Shown here in pieces: positions 1 to 9,714 of a DNA stretch of 64,000 nucleotides. How positions within the stretch are numbered: the stretch's first letter is position 1; every line of letters starts with the position of its first letter. Source of the DNA: Accumulibacter sp. Lineage in GTDB: Bacteria; Pseudomonadota; Gammaproteobacteria; Burkholderiales; Rhodocyclaceae. The stretch covers positions 1 to 64,000 of the forward strand of contig JACKLW010000014.1 in the NCBI GenBank assembly GCA_024235715.1, given 5' to 3'. The translations under genes were made by a program, and so were the position numbers. Under the pieces are notes generated by a model. It saw nothing but the letters and a program-made list of their open reading frames with translations, was not told the DNA's origin and ran no database searches.

Positions 1-630
1 GTCCTGCTGGTGGTGGTGATCATTGCCGCCATCGGCGCGCTGGGCGTGCAGACGACGTCGCTTCTCGCCGTTCTCGGCGCAGCCGGCCTGGCCGTTGGCC
101 TGGCCCTGCAGGGCTCCCTGTCGAACTTCGCATCCGGCGTGCTGATCGTCGCCTTCCGTCCCTACAAGGTCGGCGACTTCATCGAAGCCGCCGGTGTCGC
201 CGGCACGGTCAAGGAAGTGCAGATCTTCACGACCATCATCCATTCGCCGGACAACAAGAAGATCCTCGTGCCGAACAGCCAGATCATGTCCGGGACCATT
301 ACCAACTACTCCGCCAACGACACACGGCGTCTGGACCTGATCGTCGGCTGCAGCTATGGTGACGACCTGGACCAGGTGCGCAAGCTGCTCAACGACCTCC
401 TGGCCAGCGACGAGCGCATCCTCAAGGATCCGGCGCCGACTGTCGAAGTCGTCGCGCTCGGTGACAGCAGCGTCAATTTCGTCGTTCGCCCCTGGGTGAA
501 TTCAGCGGACTACTGGGCCGTCCATTTTCATCTGCACGACCAGGTCAAGAAGCGCTTTGACGCGGCCGGGCTGAACATCCCCTTCCCGCAGCGGGACGTG
601 CATCTCTATCAGCGTGGTGCTGCCAACTGA
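1..630 (+). CDS. MscS-family mechanosensitive channel (5' truncated)
   Basis: This is the C-terminal part of a small-conductance mechanosensitive channel, an inner-membrane pore that opens under hypo-osmotic stress. The frame is open from base 1, so the start lies outside the window. The visible part begins in a hydrophobic segment and continues into the Gly/Ala-rich pore helix (GAAGLAVGLALQGSLSNFAS), the hallmark TM3 of MscS. The beta domain follows (FRPYKVGDFIEAAG, VPNSQI) and then the alpha/beta cytoplasmic cage. About 210 residues are visible, against about 280 for E. coli MscS, so only the N-terminal membrane helices are missing. It converges with the kinase gene downstream. The family is certain; the paralogue cannot be assigned without the N-terminus. 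Confidence 0.93.
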   Translation, partial: VLLVVVIIAAIGALGVQTTSLLAVLGAAGLAVGLALQGSLSNFASGVLIVAFRPYKVGDFIEAAGVAGTVKEVQIFTTIIHSPDNKKILVPNSQIMSGTITNYSANDTRRLDLIVGCSYGDDLDQVRKLLNDLLASDERILKDPAPTVEVVALGDSSVNFVVRPWVNSADYWAVHFHLHDQVKKRFDAAGLNIPFPQRDVHLYQRGAAN

Positions 631-699
631 TCATCACGGCAGCCCTGGACGCAGGACTGGCCACGCTGTTTGTCGAAGAGGTTCGTGGTCAATCCTGAC

Positions 700-714
700 G
701 CGGTCGGTGACCGC
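700..714. terminator. Short hairpin between convergent genes
   Basis: GCGGTC and GACCGC can pair around a GGT loop. The hairpin lies between the stop of the mechanosensitive channel gene and the stop of the convergent kinase gene. There is no T-tract on either side, so intrinsic termination is only a possibility. Confidence 0.25.
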
Positions 715-718
715 GGGT

Positions 719-2461
719 TCAGGAACCGCTCCCATCAGTTGCTCGCTTGCGCGGCAGGGTGACGCGAAACGCGCTTCCCTTGCCCACCTTGCTGCGCACC
801 TCGAGCTGCCCGCGATGGCGGTGCACGATGCTGTAGGCAAGTGACAGGCCGAGGCCGGTTCCTTTGCCGGCCGGCTTGGTCGTGAAGAACGGCTCGAAAA
901 CCCTGTCCAGCTGCTCGGGATCGATACCTCTGCCGGTATCGACGACTTCCACCCAGACCGTATCGTCGTCGAAGCCGGTACGCAGGGTAATCACGCCGCG
1001 TTCGTCGATGGCCTGCACGGCATTGGCCAGAAGATTCAGGAAGACCTGGTTGAGTTGCCCGGAAAGACATTCTATTTCCGGGAGCCCGGCGTACTCCCTC
1101 TTGATGGTGGCTTTGTACTTGATTTCGTTCCAGACGATGTTGAGCGTGCTTTCCAGTCCCTTCTCGAGGTTTGCCTGGTGCCACTCGGCGCTGTCCACTC
1201 GCGAGAAATCCCTGAGGTTTTCGACGATCGTCTTGACCCGATGGACGCCATCGAGCGACTCGGTGATCAGGTTGAGAATGTCCTGGCGCACGAAATCGAG
1301 ATTGGCCGCCGATTTTGCCCGTTCGATGGCAGCCATCAGATCCGCATGCACGGCAAGCGCCGGCTCCGCCTGCCGGTAGGCATCGAGCACGCCCAGGAGA
1401 TCGGCAACGTGCCCCTTGAGCGCCGCGAGATGCGAGTTGATGAATGCAAAAGGATTGTTGATTTCCTGCAGCACGCCTGCCGCCAGCTGACCCACAGACG
1501 CCATCTTTACGGATCGCAGCATCTGGTTCTGCGCTTCGATGAGCATTGTATTCAGGGCGGTAAGCTCGGCCACGTGCACCCGGTTATCAGCCTCGATACG
1601 CCGGTATTCAGTGATGTCTTCGTAAATACCCAGCACACCGAAGGTTTCATGGTCGTCGTTGACCAGCGGAACCTTGGAAGTTCGCAGCCAGACTGTCTCA
1701 CCGCTCGCCGTCGTCTGCTGTTCTTCAAAGTTGAGTCTGGGAGTTCCCGAAGACATGACCGCCCGGTCGTCGGCACGATAGAAGTCAGCCTGCGCTGCCC
1801 AGGCCATCTGATAGTCGTCCTTGCCGATCATGTCAGCACTGCTCTGCATTCCGGCATCCCTGGCAAACGCCGTGTTGCAGCCGAGAAAGCGCAGGTCGGG
1901 ATCCTTCCAGAAGACGCGCGCGGGCACCGTATCGATTATCTTCAGAAGCAGCTTTCGCGATTCGGCGATTGCGGTTTCCGCCTGTTTTCGCTCGGTAATA
2001 TCCTCGCCTGAACTCAGCGTGCCGACGATCCTTCCGGCCTGGTCGGTCAGCATGGCCGTGTGCCAGGCCATCAGATGCGGCTGCCCACTGCCATCGACGA
2101 CTGGATACTCCGACAACTCCTCCCGGGGGTGAACGTCGCCGCCGACAAGTTGCAGGAACGCGGGGAGCAGTCGCGATCCGCCGTCCGGCTGTGGCAGGAA
2201 ACGCTCAAACCAGGCCTGCCCGAGCAAGGCGCTTTCCGGCTGGTCGAGAAGCATGCATCCGGCGCGGTTGATCATCGAGATGCAACCCCGGGTGTCCAGC
2301 GCGACCATGATGCACGGCACCGAGTCGAGGTAGCGCTGCAGCAGCTGATTGGCAAATGTCAGTTCGCTTATCTTTTCCTCGAGCGAGCGTTCGGCCTGTT
2401 TGCGCGCCGCGCGCTCGTGCTCGATCTGCCTTTGCAGGTCGGCGAGATTCTGTTCGCTCAT
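719..2461 (-). CDS. PAS-PAS sensor histidine kinase lacking the phospho-acceptor His
   Basis: A 580-residue sensor kinase with no evident membrane segment, so probably cytoplasmic. Order: N-terminal coiled coil (about 1-45), PAS (about 45-165, ending SSGEDITERK), second PAS with PAC (about 170-295, ending GIYEDITEY), dimerisation helix, and a C-terminal HATPase domain with N-box (NLLANAVQA), G1 (VDTGRGID), F-box (FEPFFTTKP) and G2 (GKGTGLGLS) motifs. The H-box reads LAAGVLQEINNP; relatives have HEINNP, so Gln332 (codon 1466-1468, CAG) replaces the phosphorylated His. The ATP-binding motifs look intact, so it may bind ATP without autophosphorylating in cis. I chose the ATG at 2461, preceded by GGGAGAG, over an upstream TTG at 2488. 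No response regulator gene is adjacent. Confidence 0.88.
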   Translation of the reverse strand: MSEQNLADLQRQIEHERAARKQAERSLEEKISELTFANQLLQRYLDSVPCIMVALDTRGCISMINRAGCMLLDQPESALLGQAWFERFLPQPDGGSRLLPAFLQLVGGDVHPREELSEYPVVDGSGQPHLMAWHTAMLTDQAGRIVGTLSSGEDITERKQAETAIAESRKLLLKIIDTVPARVFWKDPDLRFLGCNTAFARDAGMQSSADMIGKDDYQMAWAAQADFYRADDRAVMSSGTPRLNFEEQQTTASGETVWLRTSKVPLVNDDHETFGVLGIYEDITEYRRIEADNRVHVAELTALNTMLIEAQNQMLRSVKMASVGQLAAGVLQEINNPFAFINSHLAALKGHVADLLGVLDAYRQAEPALAVHADLMAAIERAKSAANLDFVRQDILNLITESLDGVHRVKTIVENLRDFSRVDSAEWHQANLEKGLESTLNIVWNEIKYKATIKREYAGLPEIECLSGQLNQVFLNLLANAVQAIDERGVITLRTGFDDDTVWVEVVDTGRGIDPEQLDRVFEPFFTTKPAGKGTGLGLSLAYSIVHRHRGQLEVRSKVGKGSAFRVTLPRKRATDGSGS

Positions 2462-2532
2462 GCTGTTCTTGCTCTCCCGGTGAAGCAAATCGCCTGTGCC
2501 GGTCCCGTCGGCGGCCAGCGTGGCGAAGCGGA

Positions 2533-2904
2533 TCAGGTTTCCACGATATCGTCTTTCAGGCTCAGCACGAAGGCGACGACCTCGTCGCTTTCCGGCGTTG
2601 GAACGTGCAGGGCGGTGATGGTCGCCGCCGCGTGATCGAGGAAGATCGACCAGTCGCTCTCGCTGATTTTCATCCCCTTGTGGGACAGTTTCATGTCTCG
2701 ACCGGTGTAATACAGCGCTCCGCCGGCGTTTGCCGACAGGTAGTCGATGAGCAACTGTTTCTCCCTGGCGATGCCATCATCGCCGCGATTTTGCCAGAAA
2801 CGCCCGAGTTGCTCGTCGGCCCTCAATCGCGGCAGCAGGTCATCGACGAAACCCGTAATGCCGTCATAGCCGCCGAGGCGCTCGTAAAGCGATATTTGAT
2901 CCAT
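2533..2904 (-). CDS. Truncated hemoglobin, group I-like
   Basis: A 123-residue 2-over-2 globin that would bind heme and handle O2 or NO in the cytoplasm. The N-terminus SLYERLGGYDGI is the usual opening of bacterial truncated hemoglobins. The segment RFWQN lies in the distal region, and LSHKGMKIS carries the probable proximal His. The length is normal for the family. The frame is open further upstream, but the ATG at 2904 sits behind AAAGGGAACGAG and begins exactly where homologous globins begin. It is codirectional with the downstream kinase gene, 71 bp away, and may be cotranscribed, which would suggest a redox- or gas-related input; that link is inference. Confidence 0.9.
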   Translation of the reverse strand: MDQISLYERLGGYDGITGFVDDLLPRLRADEQLGRFWQNRGDDGIAREKQLLIDYLSANAGGALYYTGRDMKLSHKGMKISESDWSIFLDHAAATITALHVPTPESDEVVAFVLSLKDDIVET

Positions 2905-3142
2905 TGACTCGTTCCCTTTCTGTGGGTACGGCGAGGTCCGCAAGAGCGGCCAGCGAAAGCGCGTCTCGCCGTGTCGCTCGCCAATCGATCTGCAAGCCCT
3001 GCCATTGCCGATCGCGCCAGCGGCGATCGCTGGCAAAAAACGGTCCGTGGATCATTGTATTCCGATTCGCGCCAACTTCCCCCCTGTCACCGAGGGATCG
3101 GGCTTTCGGTTGTGATGGGGCCGCCAATCCCGCAGCGACCCG

Positions 3143-3937
3143 TCAACCGCGCTGTTCCAGCGCTCGCCGCAGTGCGGCGACTTCGGCCTGCAACTGGCGG
3201 ATTTCCGTCATCACTTCGCGGTGTTCGTTATCCACCAGCTCTCGGGTCTCTTCCTGTTCGGCGTGTTCGCTGACGCTCATCGCATCCACCACTATGGCGA
3301 TGAAGAGGTTGAGCACGGCGAAGGTGGTCAGCAGGATGAATACGACGAAAAACAGCCAGGCCGGCGGATAGACCTCCATCACCGGTCGCACGATGCCCAT
3401 TGACCAGGATTCCAAAGTCATTATCTGGAACAGCGTGTAGAATGATGCCCCGACGCTGCCGAACCACTCCGGAAAAGCGCCACCGAAGAGCTTGGTGCCC
3501 ATCACCGCCGCCACATAGAAGACCAGCAGGAGCAGCGCCAGTACCGAGATCATGCCCGGGATCGCCTTGAGCAGGGCGTTGACCACCTTGCGCATCGAAG
3601 GCACCACCGACACCAGCCGCAGGGCGCGCAGGATGCGCAGGGCGCGAAATACCGAAGCGCCTTCGCCGACGGGGGCGAGCGTTATGCCGACGATCAGGAA
3701 GTCGAAGACGTTCCAGCCGTCACGGAAGAAGCGCAGGCGATAGACTGCCAGCTTGGCGACGATTTCCGCCACGAAGATTGCCAGCGCAGCACGGTCGAGA
3801 ACGAAGAGAACGCCGCCGAAGGACTCCATGGCGGCGCGCGAGGTCTCCAGGCCAATGGTGATCGCGTTGATCACGATCACCGTGATGATGAAGCGCTGGA
3901 AGGTGTCGGATTCTATGATCGATTCGAGTTTCTGCAT
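3143..3937 (-). CDS. NavBac-type bacterial voltage-gated sodium channel
   Basis: A 264-residue single-domain ion channel that would assemble as a tetramer in the inner membrane. It has six membrane segments: a voltage sensor whose S4 carries regularly spaced arginines (FRALRILRALRLVSVVPSMRK), then the pore module. The selectivity filter TLESWSM is the same as in the NavAb structure and close to NaChBac (TLESWAS), predicting Na+ selectivity. The C-terminus (about 225-264) is a charged, heptad-like helix, as in the tetramerising coiled coil of the family. The length is typical. I see no clear Shine-Dalgarno before the ATG at 3937. It is transcribed divergently from the defence operon. Confidence 0.92.
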   Translation of the reverse strand: MQKLESIIESDTFQRFIITVIVINAITIGLETSRAAMESFGGVLFVLDRAALAIFVAEIVAKLAVYRLRFFRDGWNVFDFLIVGITLAPVGEGASVFRALRILRALRLVSVVPSMRKVVNALLKAIPGMISVLALLLLVFYVAAVMGTKLFGGAFPEWFGSVGASFYTLFQIMTLESWSMGIVRPVMEVYPPAWLFFVVFILLTTFAVLNLFIAIVVDAMSVSEHAEQEETRELVDNEHREVMTEIRQLQAEVAALRRALEQRG

Positions 3938-3973
3938 GCCGGCAAAGGGAGGTCGTGAGTGGCTGAGCAGCGG

Positions 3974-3982
3974 ATTCTACCA
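3974..3982 (-). promoter_or_regulatory. Candidate extended -10 promoter of the sodium channel gene
   Basis: On the minus strand the sequence reads TGGTAGAAT, an extended -10 (TGn plus a 5/6 match to TATAAT), about 37 bp upstream of the channel start codon. No good -35 accompanies it. Confidence 0.4.
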
Positions 3983-4158
3983 GCAGGAAGGCGCTCGCAT
4001 TCAGGAGGGTGGCCGCCGGCAATGCGCGCTGCAGCGCGGGCCTGCCGCCGACGACCCATGCGCCGCCGCGGGGGGCTTGTCGTTGCTGGAAGCTTGCTGC
4101 GCGACGAGGTCCTGCGGACAATGCCGTCTCTGCCCTGACCGATGACCAGCGCCAAGAC

Positions 4159-5616
4159 ATGAGCCTCGACTACAGCACCCTCGACCTGCTGCGCCAGAAC
4201 CATCCGGCGTGGCGGCTGCTGCGCTCGGATCACGCGCCGCTGGTGGCGAGCTTTCTGCAGCGTGTGTTCATCGCCCCGAACCTGCGCGTGATGGCGCAGG
4301 CCGATCTGGCCGAAGCGCTCGAAGACGAGTTGTTTGCCTTGCGCGACCGTCTCGGCGCCGACATCTTCCCGAAATCGGCGCTCGACTACCTCAACGATTG
4401 GGCCGGCAACGACAAGGGCTGGCTGCGCAAGTTCTACGCGCAGGGCTCTGACGAGCCACATTTCGACCTGACGCCGGCCACCGAGAAGGCGATTGCCTGG
4501 CTGGGGACGCTTGCCGAGCGCAGCTTCGTCGGCACCGAGTCGCGTCTGCTGACGCTCTTCGAGCTGCTCAAGCAGATGAGCGAAGGCAGCGAGACCGACC
4601 CGCAGACGCGGATTGCCGAATTGCAGCGGCGGCGTGACGACATCGACGCCGAGATCGCACGTGTACTCTCCGGCGACATGCCGCTGCTCGACGACAGCGC
4701 CTTGCGCGATCGTTTCCAGCAGTTCATTGCCATGGCACGCGAGCTGCTGACCGATTTCCGCGAGGTCGAGCACAATTTTCGCGGCCTCGACCGGCGCGTC
4801 CGCGAGCGCATCGCGCTCTGGGAAGGCGCCAAGGGCGCGCTGCTCGAAGAGATCATGGGTGAGCGCGACGCCATTGCCGATTCCGATCAGGGGCGCAGCT
4901 TTCGCGCCTTCTGGGATTTCCTGATGTCGAGCAGCCGCCAGGAGGAGCTTTCGGCCCTGCTCGAACGCGTGCTGACCCTGCCAGCCGTCGCCGAACTGCG
5001 GCCAGACGCACGCACGCGGCGAGTACACTACGACTGGCTGGAAGCCGGCGAGCACACCCAGCGCACGGTGGCGCAGCTCTCGCAGCAGCTGCGCCGCTTT
5101 CTCGATGACCAGGCCTGGCTGGAGAACCGCCGCATCATGGACATCCTGCACGGCATCGAAGCCAAGGCACTCGCCGTGCGTGACGCGCCGCCGCCGGGCA
5201 ACGAGGTGATGAGCATCGCCGATACTGCCGCGGCCATCGAACTGCCGATGGAGCGACCGCTGTACACGCCGCCGATCAAGCCGTCGATCGCCGATCTGGT
5301 ACTCGAGGCCGGCGATGAAGACGTGGATGCCGCAGTGCTGTTCTCGCAGGTGGTGGTCGACCGCGCGCAACTTGCCCGGCACATCCGCCACGCCCTGCAG
5401 GCGCGCACGCAGGTCACCCTGCGCGAGCTGTGCGAGACGCGGCCGCTGCAGCACGGCCTGGCCGAACTCGTCGCCTACCTGCAACTCGCCGGCGACAGCT
5501 TCAAGACGGTGGTCGACGAAGATGTGACCGAACTGATCGCCTGGCGCGGCGCCGGACCCGACGGCAGGAAATACGCGAAGCAGGCGCGGCTGCCGCGGGT
5601 AATATTCGTGAGGTGA
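4159..5616 (+). CDS. jetA: Wadjet subunit JetA (DUF3375)
   Basis: A 485-residue protein of the DUF3375 family, the kleisin-like (MukF-like) subunit of the Wadjet complex, which recognises and cleaves closed circular plasmid DNA. It is largely helical and charged, with an N-terminal winged-helix-like region (DYSTLDLLRQNHPAWRLLRSDHAPLVASFL) and long central helices. Assignment rests on family resemblance plus the invariant order jetA-jetB-jetC-jetD found here. The frame is open upstream to 4009, but the ATG at 4159 (MSLDYSTL) gives the usual N-terminus; its ribosome binding site is weak. jetB follows after 5 bp, so the four genes form one operon. Confidence 0.88.
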   Translation: MSLDYSTLDLLRQNHPAWRLLRSDHAPLVASFLQRVFIAPNLRVMAQADLAEALEDELFALRDRLGADIFPKSALDYLNDWAGNDKGWLRKFYAQGSDEPHFDLTPATEKAIAWLGTLAERSFVGTESRLLTLFELLKQMSEGSETDPQTRIAELQRRRDDIDAEIARVLSGDMPLLDDSALRDRFQQFIAMARELLTDFREVEHNFRGLDRRVRERIALWEGAKGALLEEIMGERDAIADSDQGRSFRAFWDFLMSSSRQEELSALLERVLTLPAVAELRPDARTRRVHYDWLEAGEHTQRTVAQLSQQLRRFLDDQAWLENRRIMDILHGIEAKALAVRDAPPPGNEVMSIADTAAAIELPMERPLYTPPIKPSIADLVLEAGDEDVDAAVLFSQVVVDRAQLARHIRHALQARTQVTLRELCETRPLQHGLAELVAYLQLAGDSFKTVVDEDVTELIAWRGAGPDGRKYAKQARLPRVIFVR

Positions 5617-5621
5617 GGATT

Positions 5622-6341
5622 GTGGCGGCAGAAGACATGGAGACAGAGCTGCAACTGGATGCGTCGGCCGAGCCCGCCTCGGCGCCGGCCGGCCCCGACC
5701 TGTCGGCGCTGGTCATCCCACTGCTCAAGGGCGTGCTCTATCAGGAAGCAGACGCGGTGTCATGGAGTGCGCTGATCAACCTGCAGGCGCGGGTGCGTGA
5801 TTATGTGGCGGTGCTCGACCTCGAACTGGTGCTCGACGAGGCCGAGGGCTACGCCTTCCTGCGCTCGCGTCCGCAAGCCGAAGAAGGTGCTGCAGCCCGG
5901 CTGCCGCGGCTGGTCGCGCGGCGTCCGCTGTCGTTCCCGGTCAGCCTGCTGCTGGCGCTGCTGCGCAAGAAGCTCGCCGAATTCGATGCCGGCGGCGGTG
6001 ACACCCGGCTGATTCTGACGCGCGACGATGTCGTCGAGCTGCTGCGCGTTTTCCTCCACGAAGGCAGCAACGAAGCCAGGCTGATCGACCAGATCGACTT
6101 CTACCTGAGCAAGGTCGTCGAGCTGGGTTTCGTGCGCCGGCTGAAAGTTCAGACCGGCCAGACGGCGACCTTCGAGGTGCGGCGAATCCTCAAGTCATTC
6201 GTCGACGCGCAGTGGCTGGCCGCATTCGATCAGCGGCTGGCGGCCTATCGCTCGTTGCTGGCCGGGGAGAACGGCGTGCAAGCTAAAGCGGGGCAGGAGC
6301 GAAACAGGAGCGGCACGCGCGGGGCAGCGTCCGATGAATGA
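5622..6341 (+). CDS. jetB: Wadjet subunit JetB (DUF4194)
   Basis: A 239-residue DUF4194 protein, the MukE-like subunit that bridges the kleisin and the SMC-like ATPase in Wadjet. The core (about 25-215) is a tandem winged-helix fold by family knowledge; segments such as [15 protein letters not shown] and [19 protein letters not shown] are typical. The likely start is GTG at 5622, six bases after AGGTG; an in-frame ATG at 5637 is the alternative. Its last codons overlap jetC by 8 bp, consistent with translational coupling. The C-terminal 25 residues are polar and probably disordered. Confidence 0.87.
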   Translation: MAAEDMETELQLDASAEPASAPAGPDLSALVIPLLKGVLYQEADAVSWSALINLQARVRDYVAVLDLELVLDEAEGYAFLRSRPQAEEGAAARLPRLVARRPLSFPVSLLLALLRKKLAEFDAGGGDTRLILTRDDVVELLRVFLHEGSNEARLIDQIDFYLSKVVELGFVRRLKVQTGQTATFEVRRILKSFVDAQWLAAFDQRLAAYRSLLAGENGVQAKAGQERNRSGTRGAASDE

Positions 6342-9300
6342 CCCGCAGAGCCTCGGGCTCGACTTCGTCGCCGACGACACCCTTTCGGGTTTCCGCCTGC
6401 AGCGCCTGGAAGTCTTCAACTGGGGTACTTTCGATGGCCGCGTGTGGACGCTCAACCCCGGCGGCCAGAACTCGCTGCTGACCGGCGATATCGGTTCCGG
6501 CAAATCGACGCTGGTCGATGCGGTGACGACGCTGCTGGTGCCGGCGCAACGCATTGCCTACAACAAGGCCGCCGGCGCCGACAGCCGCGAGCGGACGCTG
6601 CGTTCCTACGTCCTCGGACACTACAAGTCGGAGCGCAACGAAGTCAGCGGCACGGCGCGGCCGGTGGCGCTGCGCGACCACAACAGCTACTCGGTGATTC
6701 TCGGCGTCTTTCACAACGCGGGCTACGACCAGACGGTGACGCTGGCGCAGGTGTTCTGGATCAAGGATGCGCAAGGTCAGCCGGCACGCTTCTTCGTCGC
6801 TGCCGAACGTGAACTGTCGATTGCCGGCGACTTTGCGCACTTCGGGTCGGACATCGCCGCGCTGCGCAAGCGCTTGCGACGGCCGCTTGCCGAAGTCTTC
6901 GACAGCTTTCCGCCCTACGGCGCCTGGTTCCGGCGGCGCTTCGGGATCGACAACGAACAGGCGCTCGACCTCTTCCATCAGACAGTGTCGATGAAATCGG
7001 TTGGCAACCTGACTGATTTCGTGCGCAGTCACATGCTCGAGCCTTTCGATGTCGCACCGCGAATCATGGCCTTGATCGGCCATTTCGACGACCTCAACCG
7101 CGCCCACGAAGCGGTCCTCAAGGCCAAGCGGCAGGTGGCGCTGCTCGCGCCCCTGGTCGCCGATGCGCAGCGGCACACGGCGCTGGTCGCGCTGGTCGAG
7201 GAGATGCGTGTCTGCCGCGAGGCGCTCAAGGCCTACTTCGCCGGTCTCAAGCTCGGGCTGCTCGACAAGCGTCTCGCCGGACTTGCCGACGATTGGCGAC
7301 GCCAGGACGCGCAGCTCAGGCGCATCCAGGAGCAGCGCCTCGTGCAACATGCCGAGGAGGGCGAGCTGAAGCGCAGCATTGCCGAGAATGGCGGTGATCG
7401 GCTCGAACGTCTGGCTGTCGAGATCCAGCGCCTGGAACTCGAGCGCCAGACGCGGGCGCGCAAGGCACAGCGTTATGGCGAGCTGCTTGGCGCGGTCGGC
7501 GAGAAGGCTGCGCCCGACGAAGCTGACTTTCTCGAGCAACGGCAGCGTTTTGCCGCGCTGGCCGAGGCCGCGCGCGAGCGTGAGGCAGGCCTGCAGAACG
7601 ACATCACCGAGCTCGCTGTCAGCCTGCGCCAGGGCAGGCAGGAGCACGACGGGCTGTCGACCGAGATCGAGAGTCTCCGGGCCCGGCGGAGCAACGTCCC
7701 GGCGGCGCAGGTGGCAATGCGCAGTGCGCTCTGCCAGGCGCTAGACCTGTCGGAAGACACGATGCCGTTCGCTGGCGAACTGCTGCAGGTGCGCGAGGAC
7801 GAACGCGACTGGGAAGGCGCCGCAGAACGCCTGCTGCACAACTTCGGCCTGTCGCTGCTGGTTCCCGACGACGACTATGCGGCAGTCGCCGAATGGGTCG
7901 ATCGCACGCAGCTGCGCGGGCGGCTGGTCTATTTCCGCGTGCGCAGGACGTCGCGCGGCGACCTGCCCGGCCTGCACCGCGACTCGCTGGCGCGCAAGCT
8001 GGCGGTAAAGCCCGACTCGCCATACTACGACTGGCTCGAACGCGAGCTGTCCAACCGCTTCGACGTCGCCTGTTGCGCCACCCACGAGCAGTTTCGCCGC
8101 GAGACGAAAGCGATCACCCGTGCCGGTCAGATCAAGGCGCCCGGCGAGCGCCACGAGAAGGACGACCGCCACCGTCTCGACGACCGCAGTCGCTACGTCC
8201 TCGGCTGGAGCAACGCCGCCAAGATCAGCGCCCTCGAAGCCAACGCCCGGCAACTCGAAGCACGGCTCGGCGAGCTGGGCAGTCGCATCGGCCAGATCAT
8301 GGGCGAACAGAACGTGCTCAAGGAGCGCCTGGCCGCGCTGTTGAAACTCGGCGAGTACGCCGACTTCAGCGAACTCGATTGGCAGTCGCTGGCCAGCGAG
8401 GTGGCCCGGCTGCAGGACGAGAAGCGACTGCTCGAATCGACTTCGGACGTCCTGCAGAGCCTGACCGCAAGACTGACGCGGCTGCAGGGCGAACTCGCCG
8501 AAACCGATGCCGCGCTCGCCGCCAGGACGCGCGAGCTGGGCGCGACGCAGGCCAAACGTGAAGCCGCCGAAGCCTTGCGCAGCGACACCCTGCTGCTGAT
8601 CGCCGACAGCGCGGCGGCGCAGCCGCAGCCAGCTACCTGCTTCGAACGACTCGACGCCCTGCGCGGCGAGGCTCTCGGCGAACACCAGCTGACGGTCGAG
8701 TCCTGCGACAACCGCGAGCGCGAAATGCGCGACTGGCTGCAGAACCGCATCGACGGCGAGGACCACAAGCTCAAGCGGCTGCGCGACAAGATCATCGACG
8801 CCATGCGCGCCTACTGCAGCGCGTTCCCGCTCGACACGCAGGAAGTCGACGTCGCCATCGAGGCTGTCGGCGAGTACCAGGCGATGCTCGACAAGCTGCA
8901 GGCCGACGACCTGCCGCGTTTCGAGCTGCGCTTCAAGGAACTGCTCAACGAAAACACCATCCGCGAGGTCGCCAACTTCAACGCTCAGCTGGCGATGTGG
9001 CGCGAGACGATCAAGGAGCGCATCGCGCGCATCAACGCCTCGCTGACGCAGATCGACTACAACACCGGCCGCTACATCGCTCTCGAAGCGCAGGCGACGC
9101 CCGACGCCGACATCCGCGACTTCCAGAGCGAGCTGCGTGCCTGTACCGAAGGCAGCATCACCGGCTCGGACGATGCGCAGTACTCGGAGGCCAAGTTCCT
9201 GCAGGTCAGGCAGATCATCGAGCGCCTGCGCGGTCGCGACGGCCTCGCCGAGCAGGACCGCCGCTGGACGGCGAAGGTCACCGACGTCCGCTACTGGTTC

Positions 9301-9714
9301 GTCTTTGCCGCCAGCGAGCGCTGGCGCGAGGACGACAGCGAGCATGAGCACTACTCCGACTCGGGCGGGAAATCCGGCGGGCAGAAAGAGAAGCTGGCCT
9401 ACACCATCCTCGCCGCCAGCCTGGCCTACCAGTTCGGGCTCGAGTGGGGCGCGGTGCGTTCGCGCTCGTTCCGCTTCGTGGTCATCGACGAAGCTTTCGG
9501 GCGCGGCTCGGACGAGTCTGCACAGTACGGCCTGCGGCTGTTCGCGCAGCTCAACCTGCAGCTGCTGATCGTCACGCCGTTGCAGAAGATCCACATCATC
9601 GAGCCCTTCGTCGCCAGCGTCGGCTTCGTGCATAACGAGGAGGGGCGTACCTCGAAACTGCGCAACCTGTCGATCGAGGAGTACCGCGCCGAGAAGGCGC
9701 GAGTGGCCGGATGA
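6334..9714 (+). CDS. jetC: Wadjet subunit JetC, SMC/MukB-like ATPase
   Basis: An 1126-residue SMC-like motor ATPase that would extrude DNA loops and hand plasmid DNA to JetD. The N-terminal half-head carries Walker [10 protein letters not shown] (51-59). The middle is long charged coiled coil (about 240-480 and 630-950) interrupted by a more globular hinge-like part. The C-terminal half-head has the ABC signature SGGQKEK (from 1014) and Walker B FVVIDEAF (Asp1052, Glu1053). All catalytic motifs are intact and the length fits the COG4913 ATPases of type I Wadjet. It overlaps jetB by 8 bp and jetD by 4 bp (ATGA). Confidence 0.93.
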   Translation: MNDPQSLGLDFVADDTLSGFRLQRLEVFNWGTFDGRVWTLNPGGQNSLLTGDIGSGKSTLVDAVTTLLVPAQRIAYNKAAGADSRERTLRSYVLGHYKSERNEVSGTARPVALRDHNSYSVILGVFHNAGYDQTVTLAQVFWIKDAQGQPARFFVAAERELSIAGDFAHFGSDIAALRKRLRRPLAEVFDSFPPYGAWFRRRFGIDNEQALDLFHQTVSMKSVGNLTDFVRSHMLEPFDVAPRIMALIGHFDDLNRAHEAVLKAKRQVALLAPLVADAQRHTALVALVEEMRVCREALKAYFAGLKLGLLDKRLAGLADDWRRQDAQLRRIQEQRLVQHAEEGELKRSIAENGGDRLERLAVEIQRLELERQTRARKAQRYGELLGAVGEKAAPDEADFLEQRQRFAALAEAAREREAGLQNDITELAVSLRQGRQEHDGLSTEIESLRARRSNVPAAQVAMRSALCQALDLSEDTMPFAGELLQVREDERDWEGAAERLLHNFGLSLLVPDDDYAAVAEWVDRTQLRGRLVYFRVRRTSRGDLPGLHRDSLARKLAVKPDSPYYDWLERELSNRFDVACCATHEQFRRETKAITRAGQIKAPGERHEKDDRHRLDDRSRYVLGWSNAAKISALEANARQLEARLGELGSRIGQIMGEQNVLKERLAALLKLGEYADFSELDWQSLASEVARLQDEKRLLESTSDVLQSLTARLTRLQGELAETDAALAARTRELGATQAKREAAEALRSDTLLLIADSAAAQPQPATCFERLDALRGEALGEHQLTVESCDNREREMRDWLQNRIDGEDHKLKRLRDKIIDAMRAYCSAFPLDTQEVDVAIEAVGEYQAMLDKLQADDLPRFELRFKELLNENTIREVANFNAQLAMWRETIKERIARINASLTQIDYNTGRYIALEAQATPDADIRDFQSELRACTEGSITGSDDAQYSEAKFLQVRQIIERLRGRDGLAEQDRRWTAKVTDVRYWFVFAASERWREDDSEHEHYSDSGGKSGGQKEKLAYTILAASLAYQFGLEWGAVRSRSFRFVVIDEAFGRGSDESAQYGLRLFAQLNLQLLIVTPLQKIHIIEPFVASVGFVHNEEGRTSKLRNLSIEEYRAEKARVAG

